Origin: Mariniphaga sp.
Lineage (GTDB): Bacteria > Bacteroidota > Bacteroidia > Bacteroidales > Prolixibacteraceae
Reading direction: 5' to 3'
DNA length: 64,000 nt
NCBI GenBank assembly: GCA_024636975.1
Contig: JAGXGA010000060.1
Coordinates: 46,340-110,339 of the forward strand
Part shown: positions 29,340-38,000 of the stretch, in pieces
How the letters are laid out: every line of letters begins with the position of its first letter
Position numbering within the stretch: the first letter of the stretch is position 1
Program-made: the position numbers and the translations under genes
Notes under the pieces: generated by a model
Told to the model about the DNA's origin: nothing
Databases searched by the model: none
Seen by the model: the letters and a program-made list of their open reading frames with translations, nothing else

Positions 29340-29394
29340 AATTAATGGCATTAATCTTCTGTTAATAGAAAATTTACCTTTTCGGTTATCTTTA
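29340..29394 (+). promoter_or_regulatory. Heptamer-repeat operator and -7 box, site 3 (sulfatase relic/AKR operon)
   Basis: Heptamers start at 29340 (AATTAAT), 29349 (CATTAAT), 29360 (TGTTAAT) and 29371 (AATTTAC), at 9, 11 and 11 bp pitch. A 9-bp gap precedes TATCTTTA at 29387-29394, one mismatch from TAnnTTTG. The first reading frame downstream is a decayed sulfatase, and the next intact gene is the aldo-keto reductase at 29776. Confidence 0.65.
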
Positions 29395-29410
29395 AAATTT
29401 AAACATAATT

Positions 29411-29773
29411 ATGCCGGGTTATAAATACCCGATACAGGAAGAATCAATGGCAGGTATACTAATGAAAAACGGCTCGATGAACCGCAATTGTATTGTTTCC
29501 AAAAGCTGGTCGTATGGTACAGTTATCACTCCGGAATACAAACCTGGAATTATACCTGACCCGACTTTGGAGCATTCGAATTAGGACTACCATGGTTTTA
29601 GCGAACTGTTTTTGGATATGAAAAAAGATCCACTCGAAATTGAGAACAAAATTGATGATATGAAGTATAAAAAAGAAATCAGTATATAAAGGGAATACTA
29701 TGCTGATAACGTTGAAAATACACCTTCGACAGGAAAAGATGAATTGGTAGAGAAGTCATTAAAAAAGAGATAA
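29411..29773 (+). pseudogene. Sulfatase C-terminal remnant
   Basis: Reading from the ATG at 29411 gives a sulfatase C-terminal pattern: SKSWSYGTVITPEYKPGI then PDPTLEHSN, an in-frame TAG (29582-29584), DYHGFSELFLDMKKDPLEIE with NKIDDMKY, then a TAA (29687). After a +1 shift the coding pattern resumes (REYYADNVENTPSTGKDELV) to a TAA at 29771. Sulfatases end with exactly this kind of EL..M..DPLE.N segment. The catalytic N-terminal half, with the CxPSR site, is absent. The relic sits directly under an intact-looking operator and ends 2 bp before the aldo-keto reductase start, so a deletion probably removed an operon-leading sulfatase. Confidence 0.75.
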
Positions 29774-29775
29774 CT

Positions 29776-30798
29776 ATGGAAAATCGAAGAGCGTTTATAA
29801 AAAAGTCAGCTGCATTTGCAGCGTTGGGCTTAATTGCCGACTGGGCTTCAGCCATTCCTGAAAATGATAAATGGGGAGAAATTTTGCCCCAGCGCCAACT
29901 TATCAGAAATGGAGAAAAGGTGACCACGTTTTGCCTGGGCGGATATCACCTGGGGTTAACAGAAAAACCTGCTGATGCAGAACACATGATTGAACGTGCC
30001 ATGGAACTTGGCGTACGTTTTTACGATAATGCCAGAGGGTATAACAACGGACGGTCAGAAGAATACATGGGCAAATTCCTGACACCAAAATACAGGGATC
30101 AGGTTTTTTTGATGACAAAGGCTCCCGCAAAAACCGGGGACGGGGTGCGCAAAATGCTGGATGAATCGCTAAAAGCTTTAAATACCGATTATGTTGATTT
30201 GTGGCAAATTCATGCCATAAATGATCCTGATGATGTGGACAACCGAATTGAATCCGGAGTTCTGGATGCATTTCTTGAAGCGAAGCAAAAGGGAAAAGCC
30301 CGTTACATTGGTTTTACCGGCCACCGAAACCCGGCAACACATTTACATTTTCTGAACAGGCTGGATAAAATGGGTATTGAACTCGATACCTGCCAAATGC
30401 CGTTGAATGTTTGCGATCCTTCGTTCGAATCATTTGAACACCACGTTCTACCTGTGCTTCTTGAAAAAAAATATGGTGTTATTGCCATGAAAACTATGGC
30501 TGGCGGAAGTATGATGGGAGGCCGGATTGACACAACACCGCAGGACATCAGAACAGAAGATATCCCTGATGTTGTGGCTAAAACAAAACTAACACACGCC
30601 AATCTTCATCAATATGTATATTCACTTCCGGTATCTGCATTATGCAGTGGGTGCAGGTTTACCTATGAATTGGAAGCGAATGTGCAAGTTTTAAAAGACA
30701 TAAAAAACCTTTCTGATTCGGATAAACAGAAACTAATAGCATATGCAAAACCTTATGCAGGATTGGTGGTTGAAAATTACAAGAGGGTATTCGAATAG
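29776..30798 (+). CDS. Tat-exported aldo/keto reductase
   Basis: A 340-aa aldo/keto reductase-superfamily protein. The N-terminus NRRAFIKKSAAFAALGL is a twin-arginine signal (RRxFxK plus hydrophobic stretch, cleavage near ASA-I), so it is exported folded, presumably with its nicotinamide cofactor. AKR features are FYDNARGYNNGRSEE (Asp and Tyr of the tetrad), VFLMTKAPAKT (Lys) and DLWQIHAI (His). A CxxC (ALCSGCRFTYE) lies near residue 290, as in AKR proteins that carry a C-terminal Cys cluster, but only two cysteines are visible here. It directly follows the sulfatase relic and precedes the enolase-superfamily gene by 51 bp. Both are Tat substrates, suggesting periplasmic sugar modification. 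Confidence 0.87.
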   Translation: MENRRAFIKKSAAFAALGLIADWASAIPENDKWGEILPQRQLIRNGEKVTTFCLGGYHLGLTEKPADAEHMIERAMELGVRFYDNARGYNNGRSEEYMGKFLTPKYRDQVFLMTKAPAKTGDGVRKMLDESLKALNTDYVDLWQIHAINDPDDVDNRIESGVLDAFLEAKQKGKARYIGFTGHRNPATHLHFLNRLDKMGIELDTCQMPLNVCDPSFESFEHHVLPVLLEKKYGVIAMKTMAGGSMMGGRIDTTPQDIRTEDIPDVVAKTKLTHANLHQYVYSLPVSALCSGCRFTYELEANVQVLKDIKNLSDSDKQKLIAYAKPYAGLVVENYKRVFE

Positions 30799-30849
30799 AA
30801 ATTCTGCATTCCAATTAACAAACTCATTTTAATTGAAAACTCAAAATCC

Positions 30850-32187
30850 ATGAATAAACTGAATCGTCGTTCTATGTTAAAAGGCTTTGGTGCAGCAGCA
30901 CTGGGAGCTGGTGCCGGAATCATCAACCCGTTGAAAGCAAATGGAGAAGAACCCAGAAAAAACGGGCTTCCTCCACTTAAAATCACAAAAGTAAAAGCCA
31001 TAGCAACCAGCCCCGAAGGAATCGAACTGGTAGTGGTAAAAGTGGAAACCAGCGAACCCGGGTTGTATGGTATTGGATGCGCAACCTTCCGGCAACGTGC
31101 ACACGCTGTTGTTGCCGCTATCGAAAAATCGCTGAATGACTTTTGTGTTGGAAAAGATGCAGATAACATTGAAGATCTTTGGCAATCAACATATCAAAGC
31201 TCTTACTGGCGAAATGGACCGGTTTTAAACAATGCTTTGAGCGGTTTGGACCAGGCGCTTTGGGACATTAAAGGAAAGCGTGCAAACATGCCTGTTTACC
31301 AGCTGCTTGGTGGCAAAAGCAGGTTTGCAGTAGATTGTTATGCACACGCCAGCGGAGAATCACCGGGAGCAGTAGCCGATGATGTCACAAAATATATGGA
31401 ACAGGGTTTCCGGCATGTCCGCATTCAATTGGGGGGATATGGAACCACATCGCTTACCGCGGAACCGGATTATAAGAAGGCAGGGTTTGGCAAGCAGTCA
31501 GACCACTATATGGATCCTTATGTTTATACCAAAGGAACGCAGGATATTTTTGAAACAGTACGAAAACAGTGTGGTAAAAAAGTGGAATTGTTGCACGATA
31601 TGCACGAGCGTTTGCAACCAATGGATGCCATCAACCTAATTAAATCATTGGAACCGTACCGCCCGTTTTTTATTGAAGACCCTTTTTCGCCTGAAAACAA
31701 CCGGTATTTCAAATTGCTTCGCGAAAACACTTCTGTGCCCATTGCAATGGGCGAGTTATTTAATAGCCCGCACGAGTGGATTGACCCAATGAAAAACCTC
31801 TGGTTCGATTTTATCCGGATCCATATTTCACAAATTGGCGGAATAACACCTGCCATGAAAGTTGCCCGGCTGGGCGAGGCTTTTAATATACGGACAGCAT
31901 GGCACGGCCCGGGAGATGTTTCTCCGGTGGGGCATGCTGCAAATGCCCATATCGATTTGGCCGTCTGGAATTTTGGTATCCAGGAACGGGTGAATTTTTC
32001 AGATAAACTAAGGGAGATTTTTCCCGGGGCACCCTACATTGAAAATGGGTATATGTACGTTAACGAAGCTCCCGGCCTGGGAGTGGACATCAACGAAAAA
32101 CTTGCCCTTAAATATCCTTTGCCTGATGTACAATTAAATAACTGGACTCAGGTCCGCAAAAATGACGGTACCATTATCAGACCATAG
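30850..32187 (+). CDS. Tat-exported mannonate-dehydratase-like enolase superfamily protein
   Basis: A 445-aa member of the mandelate racemase/muconate lactonising branch of the enolase superfamily, closest by pattern to ManD/RspA acid-sugar dehydratases. The N-terminus LNRRSMLKGFGAAALGAG is a Tat signal. Capping and barrel motifs include DCYAHASGES, LLHDMHERLQP, FFIEDPFSPEN, PIAMGELFNSP and AWHGPGDVSPVGHAANAH. The metal ligands are inferred as D250, E276 and E302. ManD enzymes dehydrate mannonate or gluconate in the cytoplasm, so an exported version is unusual and may process an oxidised sugar end in the periplasm. It probably shares the operon and operator of the aldo/keto reductase. The substrate is not certain. 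Confidence 0.87.
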   Translation: MNKLNRRSMLKGFGAAALGAGAGIINPLKANGEEPRKNGLPPLKITKVKAIATSPEGIELVVVKVETSEPGLYGIGCATFRQRAHAVVAAIEKSLNDFCVGKDADNIEDLWQSTYQSSYWRNGPVLNNALSGLDQALWDIKGKRANMPVYQLLGGKSRFAVDCYAHASGESPGAVADDVTKYMEQGFRHVRIQLGGYGTTSLTAEPDYKKAGFGKQSDHYMDPYVYTKGTQDIFETVRKQCGKKVELLHDMHERLQPMDAINLIKSLEPYRPFFIEDPFSPENNRYFKLLRENTSVPIAMGELFNSPHEWIDPMKNLWFDFIRIHISQIGGITPAMKVARLGEAFNIRTAWHGPGDVSPVGHAANAHIDLAVWNFGIQERVNFSDKLREIFPGAPYIENGYMYVNEAPGLGVDINEKLALKYPLPDVQLNNWTQVRKNDGTIIRP

Positions 32188-32228
32188 TTTTCAGAACACC
32201 CACCAGGTTGAATTATTTATCAATTAAG

Positions 32229-32348
32229 TGGAGAAATAGAATCTTAACTACAATACTACCGGTAGTATTATGTGTAATATTTTCTGTGAGTTTGTTTGCG
32301 CAGAAAATAAAGGACTTGCTGAGAACTTGTTTAATCAGGATTTCTTAA
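32229..32348 (+). pseudogene. Orphan signal-peptide relic
   Basis: An open plus-strand stretch without an ATG reads RNRILTTILPVVLCVIFSV followed by SLFAQK, a textbook Bacteroidota signal peptide. Only ~12 codons follow before TAA at 32346. It looks like the front of a deleted secreted protein and stops against the end of the convergent beta-helix gene. Chance is possible, so confidence is low. Confidence 0.3.
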
Positions 32349-33581
32349 TCAATCAAAAATCTTATTATATAATTCCTCATTCTTATCAAATGATCCGGCG
32401 ATTTGAATAACAGCCTGGTTGTTTTCAATTGTTATTGGTGAATCGGCAATGTAGTTTCTCATGCGACTTCCCCAGATTGAAATGGTAAGTTTTTCGTCCC
32501 CTCTCACCAACAGGAAGTCCCATGAACTGTTTTCGGGAACAGTGGTCAATGCGCCGTTCCCACCTGAAAAAGCCTCAACATTGGTTATTGAAGTATGTCC
32601 CTGCCCTTCAATTATTATGGGATGGATATTCTCTACTTTCTCACCCGTGTTTGCGATAATAGACCCTTGTGCAATTTGCCAGTTCCGGTTTTTGGTGTTG
32701 TTACCCTGTTTTAAAATACCAACCGCAACGCAATCGAAATTAAAATTTGTCAATTGCCCGTACGATTCGCCACCAAGCAAAATTCCGCCATAGGTCCCAA
32801 ACGTAAAAAGGTCGATGAGCTGTGCATTGTCGGTATGGTTGATTGTAAAGGCATATGTTTTTTTCGCAATTACAGCGTCCACAATTTCGCGGCTGTATTG
32901 ACCGCCAATATAACGTTGGGCTGCCGGATTAACATGGCAATGCAAAATGCGTGGTACATCGTAGCAATAGTCGATGCGGATAAATTCGCCACTAAGAGGG
33001 TAGCCGTAGCAATGCTCAAACGTCATTAACTCACAGGCGTTTCCGCGGGCAGCATTAAAATCGAACGTCAAATATTCGCCGTAAAAAGTAAGGCACGAAA
33101 GATAAACCCCCTGGGTCCGGCTGGTTTGCGAAACTTTAATGGTGGCTTTGTATGGAATTATTTTCTCCGGATCCTTTGTGGCCTGCTCCGGATACCAGAA
33201 TTGAATGCCTTTTATTTGCGTTCCAAGTTCAATTGTGATGAATGGGTTATCTTTATCGGTGATGGCAAATACGCTTCCCACAGGTTGCTTTTTTGTAGGA
33301 TGCGATGTACCCCGGTGCGTTGGACCATGCACGCCAATCAACGAAACATTCTTTTTCAGAATCAGCCCGCCATCAATGTAATACGGTTCATCGCCAGGTT
33401 CAACATACAAAGCCGCCCCTCTTTCTGAAGCCCAGTCGATTGCTTTTTGCAAGTTGACTTTGTTAACTGCGGCACTGTTTTCAGGTTTCACGTCAAAATC
33501 CCGGATACTGGTTTTTTCCGAGGCATTTAATACACTGACGCTAATTAAAAGCATCATGGTAACTATAAAATTGGTCTTCAT
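32349..33581 (-). CDS. Secreted right-handed beta-helix protein (pectate-lyase superfamily)
   Basis: A 410-aa protein with a signal peptide about 1-20 (MMLLISVSVLNA-S). It has a lyase-like beta-helix start: SIRDFDVKPENSAAVNKVNL, then QKAIDWASERGAALYVEPGD and a helix ladder (KGIQFWYPEQ, LIDLFTFGTYGGILLGGE, TNFNFDCVAVGILKQG). It belongs to the pectate-lyase superfamily fold used by many polysaccharide lyases and GH28-like enzymes, but I see no motif that fixes the activity. It is on the minus strand with the metallophosphatase upstream (98 bp before its start codon, a gap occupied by an oxidoreductase remnant), so both may be transcribed from the operator at 34636-34691. Confidence 0.82.
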   Translation of the reverse strand: MKTNFIVTMMLLISVSVLNASEKTSIRDFDVKPENSAAVNKVNLQKAIDWASERGAALYVEPGDEPYYIDGGLILKKNVSLIGVHGPTHRGTSHPTKKQPVGSVFAITDKDNPFITIELGTQIKGIQFWYPEQATKDPEKIIPYKATIKVSQTSRTQGVYLSCLTFYGEYLTFDFNAARGNACELMTFEHCYGYPLSGEFIRIDYCYDVPRILHCHVNPAAQRYIGGQYSREIVDAVIAKKTYAFTINHTDNAQLIDLFTFGTYGGILLGGESYGQLTNFNFDCVAVGILKQGNNTKNRNWQIAQGSIIANTGEKVENIHPIIIEGQGHTSITNVEAFSGGNGALTTVPENSSWDFLLVRGDEKLTISIWGSRMRNYIADSPITIENNQAVIQIAGSFDKNEELYNKIFD

Positions 33582-33596
33582 TGTTTTATTTTTTAA

Positions 33597-33682
33597 TTAA
33601 TTTTTCAGTTCTATTTTGCGCCCTGTTTTATCACTCTCCTTTGCCGCTTCCAGAATTTCGACAACTGTTAGCTTGATGTTTA
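33597..33682 (-). pseudogene. Gfo/Idh/MocA oxidoreductase C-terminal tail remnant
   Basis: The minus strand between the metallophosphatase stop and the beta-helix gene reads KLTVVEILEAAKESDKTGRK then IELKN and TAA (33597-33599). This matches the usual ending of Gfo/Idh/MocA family oxidoreductases (VEILEAA..S...GK...L). Only ~27 codons remain; the rest of the gene is missing and the metallophosphatase coding sequence abuts it directly. Confidence 0.5.
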
Positions 33683-34588
33683 ATGAACGCTTAAGTTTTC
33701 AGGTACTTCTTCCAACCCAAAATATTTATGAGATAGGTTGTCGTTTTCCACTTTTATTATTCTCAATCCCGAAGGAGCTTTTCCCAGTGGTTTCCCAACT
33801 GCGCTGGTTGTTACCAGTTCTATTTTTTTATATGTATTAAGCGCGTTGTTGTGGTAATGCCCAGCGAAAACTGCATCAACACCATATTCCTGAAAAAGGT
33901 CCAGGTACTTGAGCCGCGCTTCAGGACCAATGTTTGAGGATGCTTCTGGTTCGTTTACCGTTTTATTAAAAAACGGGTAGTGGCAAAATACAACCACCTG
34001 ATTTGCTTCCTTTCCATTTTCGAGCTGGCGAACCAACCACTTGTATTGTTTCTTTTCCGTATTTTTTAAACTGGCTTTTATCAACCCCGAATTTATTCCG
34101 ATGAACAAACTGTTTTTATGCTTAAATGAAAACCGGTCGTTTCCGTAATTCTTTCTGTATTTATTAATGCTTTTTTTATTTGGCAATTGTCCGATATCAT
34201 GATTACCAGGCAGGTAATACACCGGAACCTGGTCATCAATTTTTGATGTAATTCGCTTGAATTCGCTAATCTGCTCTTGCGAATCCTGGTTGTGCACAAA
34301 ATCGCCGGTAATGACTATAAAATCGGGGAGTAACCGGTTAACCTCATCAACTGCCTTTTCATAAAGGACCGTTTCCTTTTCAAAGCTCTTGTTCTTTTCA
34401 AACATGCCGAATTGAGGGTCGGTGATTTGGATAAAAAAAAAGTGTGTATTGTCTTCGTTTTTCTGCGCCCAGACGTGTTGTATTAAAAACAGGGATAACA
34501 GGAAAAATGAGAAGGTTTTTTTAAGATCGATTCGGTTTAAATAGGGTACCGTTTCGCTTTGTGCTATGTTTTTAAATGATACTTTCAT
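33680..34588 (-). CDS. Secreted calcineurin-like metallophosphatase (CPPED1-like)
   Basis: A 302-aa metallophosphoesterase. The frame is open upstream to a TTG, but the ATG at about 34588 precedes a signal-anchor-like segment (FSFFLLSLFLIQHVWA-Q), so I chose it. Motifs are QITDPQFGMF, FIVITGDFVHN, YLPGNHDIG, VVFCHYPFF and FAGHYHNN. The first motif has DPQ where most calcineurin-like enzymes have DxH; the same DPQFG variant is known from CPPED1-type proteins. It likely acts in the periplasm on a phosphorylated substrate. It is divergent from susC, and both have their own copy of the heptamer operator. The gene body ends against a truncated oxidoreductase relic. Confidence 0.87.
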   Translation of the reverse strand: MKVSFKNIAQSETVPYLNRIDLKKTFSFFLLSLFLIQHVWAQKNEDNTHFFFIQITDPQFGMFEKNKSFEKETVLYEKAVDEVNRLLPDFIVITGDFVHNQDSQEQISEFKRITSKIDDQVPVYYLPGNHDIGQLPNKKSINKYRKNYGNDRFSFKHKNSLFIGINSGLIKASLKNTEKKQYKWLVRQLENGKEANQVVVFCHYPFFNKTVNEPEASSNIGPEARLKYLDLFQEYGVDAVFAGHYHNNALNTYKKIELVTTSAVGKPLGKAPSGLRIIKVENDNLSHKYFGLEEVPENLSVH

Positions 34589-34635
34589 CGAAATAATAAA
34601 ATGTTTTAACTGTAGGAACAAATTTAAATTATAGC

Positions 34636-34691
34636 CTAATATAAGATCTCACCAATAATATTGAATTAATAAAGCATTAACAGAATTAATT
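34636..34691 (-). promoter_or_regulatory. Heptamer-repeat operator and -7 box, site 4 (metallophosphatase)
   Basis: Read on the minus strand, the heptamers are AATTAAT (34691-34685), TGTTAAT (34682-34676), TATTAAT (34671-34665) and TATTATT (34660-34654), at 9, 11 and 11 bp pitch. A 10-bp gap precedes TATATTAG (34643-34636), one mismatch from TAnnTTTG. The gene start is about 48 bp further on. Confidence 0.7.
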
Positions 34692-34839
34692 GTTCGGATG
34701 ATAATCTTTTAAGGGGTTGAAAAGCGAATTAATGCGGAAATCAAGCGATACAATTATTAAAAATAATTGCGTATTTTATGTTTATTAAAACGCTGCATTA
34801 AAGCAATTTATAATGGATTATGCGCCCTTGAAACCAAAT

Positions 34840-34894
34840 TGTTAATTCTGTTAATACATTATTAATCCTTTGTTAACTTACAATTCGTTTTTTG
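34840..34894 (+). promoter_or_regulatory. Heptamer-repeat operator and -7-like box, site 5 (susC)
   Basis: Heptamers start at 34840 (TGTTAAT), 34849 (TGTTAAT), 34860 (TATTAAT) and 34871 (TGTTAAC), at 9, 11 and 11 bp pitch. A 9-bp gap precedes GTTTTTTG (34887-34894), a weaker -7 box. About 126 nt of leader follow before the susC start codon. The 34692-34839 stretch between the two divergent operators is AT-rich, with no gene. Confidence 0.7.
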
Positions 34895-35020
34895 CATAAT
34901 ATTCCCTGTAAAATAACGCGGTTTATTTATAAACCAGTTTTGTTTGGGAGTAGAGGATTAAATAATCAAATCAAAAAATTATGAATAAGCTGGAGAGTAA
35001 ACAAATCAAAATTTAATTCT

Positions 35021-38000
35021 ATGAGAAAGCAATTTTTTATTTACCTGTTGATGTTTTTTATATCGTTAGGTGCGTATGCTCAATCCGGAAGGATTACCGG
35101 TAAAGTTACCGACCGGGATGGAGAACCACTTCCGGGAGTAACAATATTGGTGAAAGGTACTACTAACGGAACTGTGACGAACCCCGACGGTGTATATACT
35201 TTACAGGCAGAAAACGGACAGGTTTTGCAGTTTTCATTTGTAGGAATGCAAACTGAGGAGGTCACTCTTTCGGGCAATACCGTAGAAAACGTGACGCTCA
35301 TTGCCGACATGATTGGAATAGGTGAGGTGGTAGCTATTGGTTACGGCTCGAAGAAAAAGGAAAGCCTTACTTCGGCAATCAGCAACATTCAAGCCGATGA
35401 AATCGCAACCACTACACATAGTAGTTTGGCCCAGGCCCTGCAAGGGAAAGTTTCCGGTTTGCAAATTCGCCAAAACACAGGTGAACCAGGTAGTTATGAC
35501 ACCAGAATCAATGTCAGGGGATTTGGAACACCACTATTTATTGTTGATGGTGTTGCGCGGGAAGGTAGTAGCGGGTTCCAAAGTTTAAATCCGGAAGACA
35601 TTGAAAGTATTTCAATTCTAAAAGATGCGGCTGCCGCCATTTACGGTTTACGTGCTGCAAACGGTGTTATCATTGTTACTACCAAAACAGGACAAAAAGG
35701 TAAAACCAAATTTAATTACCATGGCGTTTTTGGTGTTCAGTCACCAACGGATGTTCCTGAAATGGCTTCAGCAGCGCAATATGTTGAAATGGTAAACCGC
35801 GCCAGGATATTCTCTGGCCTGGGCCCTGCGTATACTGAAGAAGAAGTTCAAAATTACCGAAACGGAGTTCCTGGATTCGAAGGCACCAACTGGTACGATG
35901 AAACATTTAAAAAGGAAGCTTTCCAGCAACAACATAACTTCTCTGCTACCGGAGGAAACGAATCGATAACCTATTATACCAGCCTTGGATGGGTAGAAGA
36001 TAACGGGTTGCTAAAAAGTAACGACATCGGATACGATAAATATACGTTCAGGACAAATTTAACTGCACAATTAACCAACGATCTTAAACTGGATATACAG
36101 TTATCAGGTTTGCAAGATAAAAAAGAGAGTCCGGGTGAAAGTTTTTACATGATTTTTAAAGCCACACGAACCGGCGACCCCACGGCAAAACCATTTGCCA
36201 ACGGTAACCCCGATTTTCCATCACTGCTTATGCCAAGTAATCAAAACCCGGTAGCAATGGCTGAAAGAGACATAAGCGGTTTTAGTGAGCAGGTAAACAA
36301 AAGGTTTCGCTCAACTGCAGTTTTAACCTATGATGTGCCATTTGTTGAGGGACTGTCACTGATTGGAAGGTACTCATACGACAGTAACAATTACATGGCC
36401 AAGAATGTGAACAAAAGCTACGACTTGTACGATTACGATGCCGAGACCGATTTATATACCGGTTATACACAGCAGGCACCCGATCGCATCAGCAACAACT
36501 GGTCGGATTACAACCTGCTGAATTACCAGACCCAAATTGCCTACGAACGAATGTTTGCAGAAAAACATAATGTTTCAGCCACCGTGGTTTATGAGCAACA
36601 AAGGATCTTTGAACGTTGGGCATGGTTGCAGCGTGAATATGACTTTTTTACTAACGACCAGATTGACCAGGGAAGTTTAAACAACCAGCAAACATCCGGA
36701 AACGAACGTGAAAGGGGAAGCCGATCAGTCATTGGCCGTTTCAACTACGATTACAAAGGTAAATACCTTATTGAATATGCTTTCCGATATGATGGATCGT
36801 ACCGCTACCATCCCGATTATCGCTGGGGATTTTTCCCGGTGGTAACCGGAGGCTGGAGAGTTTCGGAAGAACCTTTCTTTCAGAATGCATTACCCGTGAT
36901 ATCTAACCTTAAGCTTCGTGGTTCCTGGGGTATCGTTGGTGAAGATGCCGGTGACCCTTTCCAGTATGTTGAAGGGTTTACAACTACCGGCGGTGGTGGA
37001 TATGAATTTGAAAACGGTGTTTACCAAACAGGTGCTTCTGCCCCTCCAATTGTAAACCCGCAATTAACGTGGTTCGAATCAACAATTTCTGACATTGGTT
37101 TTGACCTTGGATTGTGGAGAAATGCATTTTCATTGGAATTTGATGTTTATCAACGAAACAGAGAAGGTTTGCTGGCAAGGAGAAATATATCGCTGCCCAA
37201 CACTTTTGGTGGCGAATTACCACAGGAAAACCTTAACAGCGACCGTGTACGGGGTTTTGATGTTGCTGCTGGGTTCAGAAACAATGTTGGCGATTTCTAC
37301 TATGAAATACGTGGAAACTTTAACCTGGCACGTACCAACAGGGTATATGTTGAACGCGGACCTTTCACCAGCAGTATGGATCGCTGGAAAAATGGAAGAG
37401 CCGACAGATACGACGATATTGTTTGGGGTTATGAGCTGGAAGGTCAATTCCAGAATTTAGATGATATTGTTTTTGCACCCATTCAAAATGGCGATCTGGG
37501 CAACACCCGTGAATTGCCGGGAGATTTCAAATACAAAGACTTAAATGGTGATGGTTTAATCAATGGCGACGACCAGGTACCTATTTTTTATGACGGTACA
37601 CCAAAACAATATTACGGTTTAACACTTGCTGCTCAATGGAAAGGTTTCGATGTAACAGCACTCTTCCAGGGTTCCGGCAAATATACCGTGCGATTCAGGG
37701 AAGTTTATGCGCAGATGTTTGCCTTCCGTGGAAATACCCCTGCCTACTTCTATGATTCGTGGACACTAAACGAAGATGGGGTATGGACACCGGGAGAATG
37801 GCCTGCCAACAGGTACAATACCGATACCGGCGCACTGTATCACGAAAGTGAAGTGTGGAGAAAAGATGCCTCCTATTTTAGGTTGAAAACACTGGATTTG
37901 GGATATACTTTCAGAGACCAAACCTGGATGGAAAAAGTGGGGATAGCCAATATGAGACTTTACGTAAACGGGCACAACCTGATAACCTGGGCCGATGATT

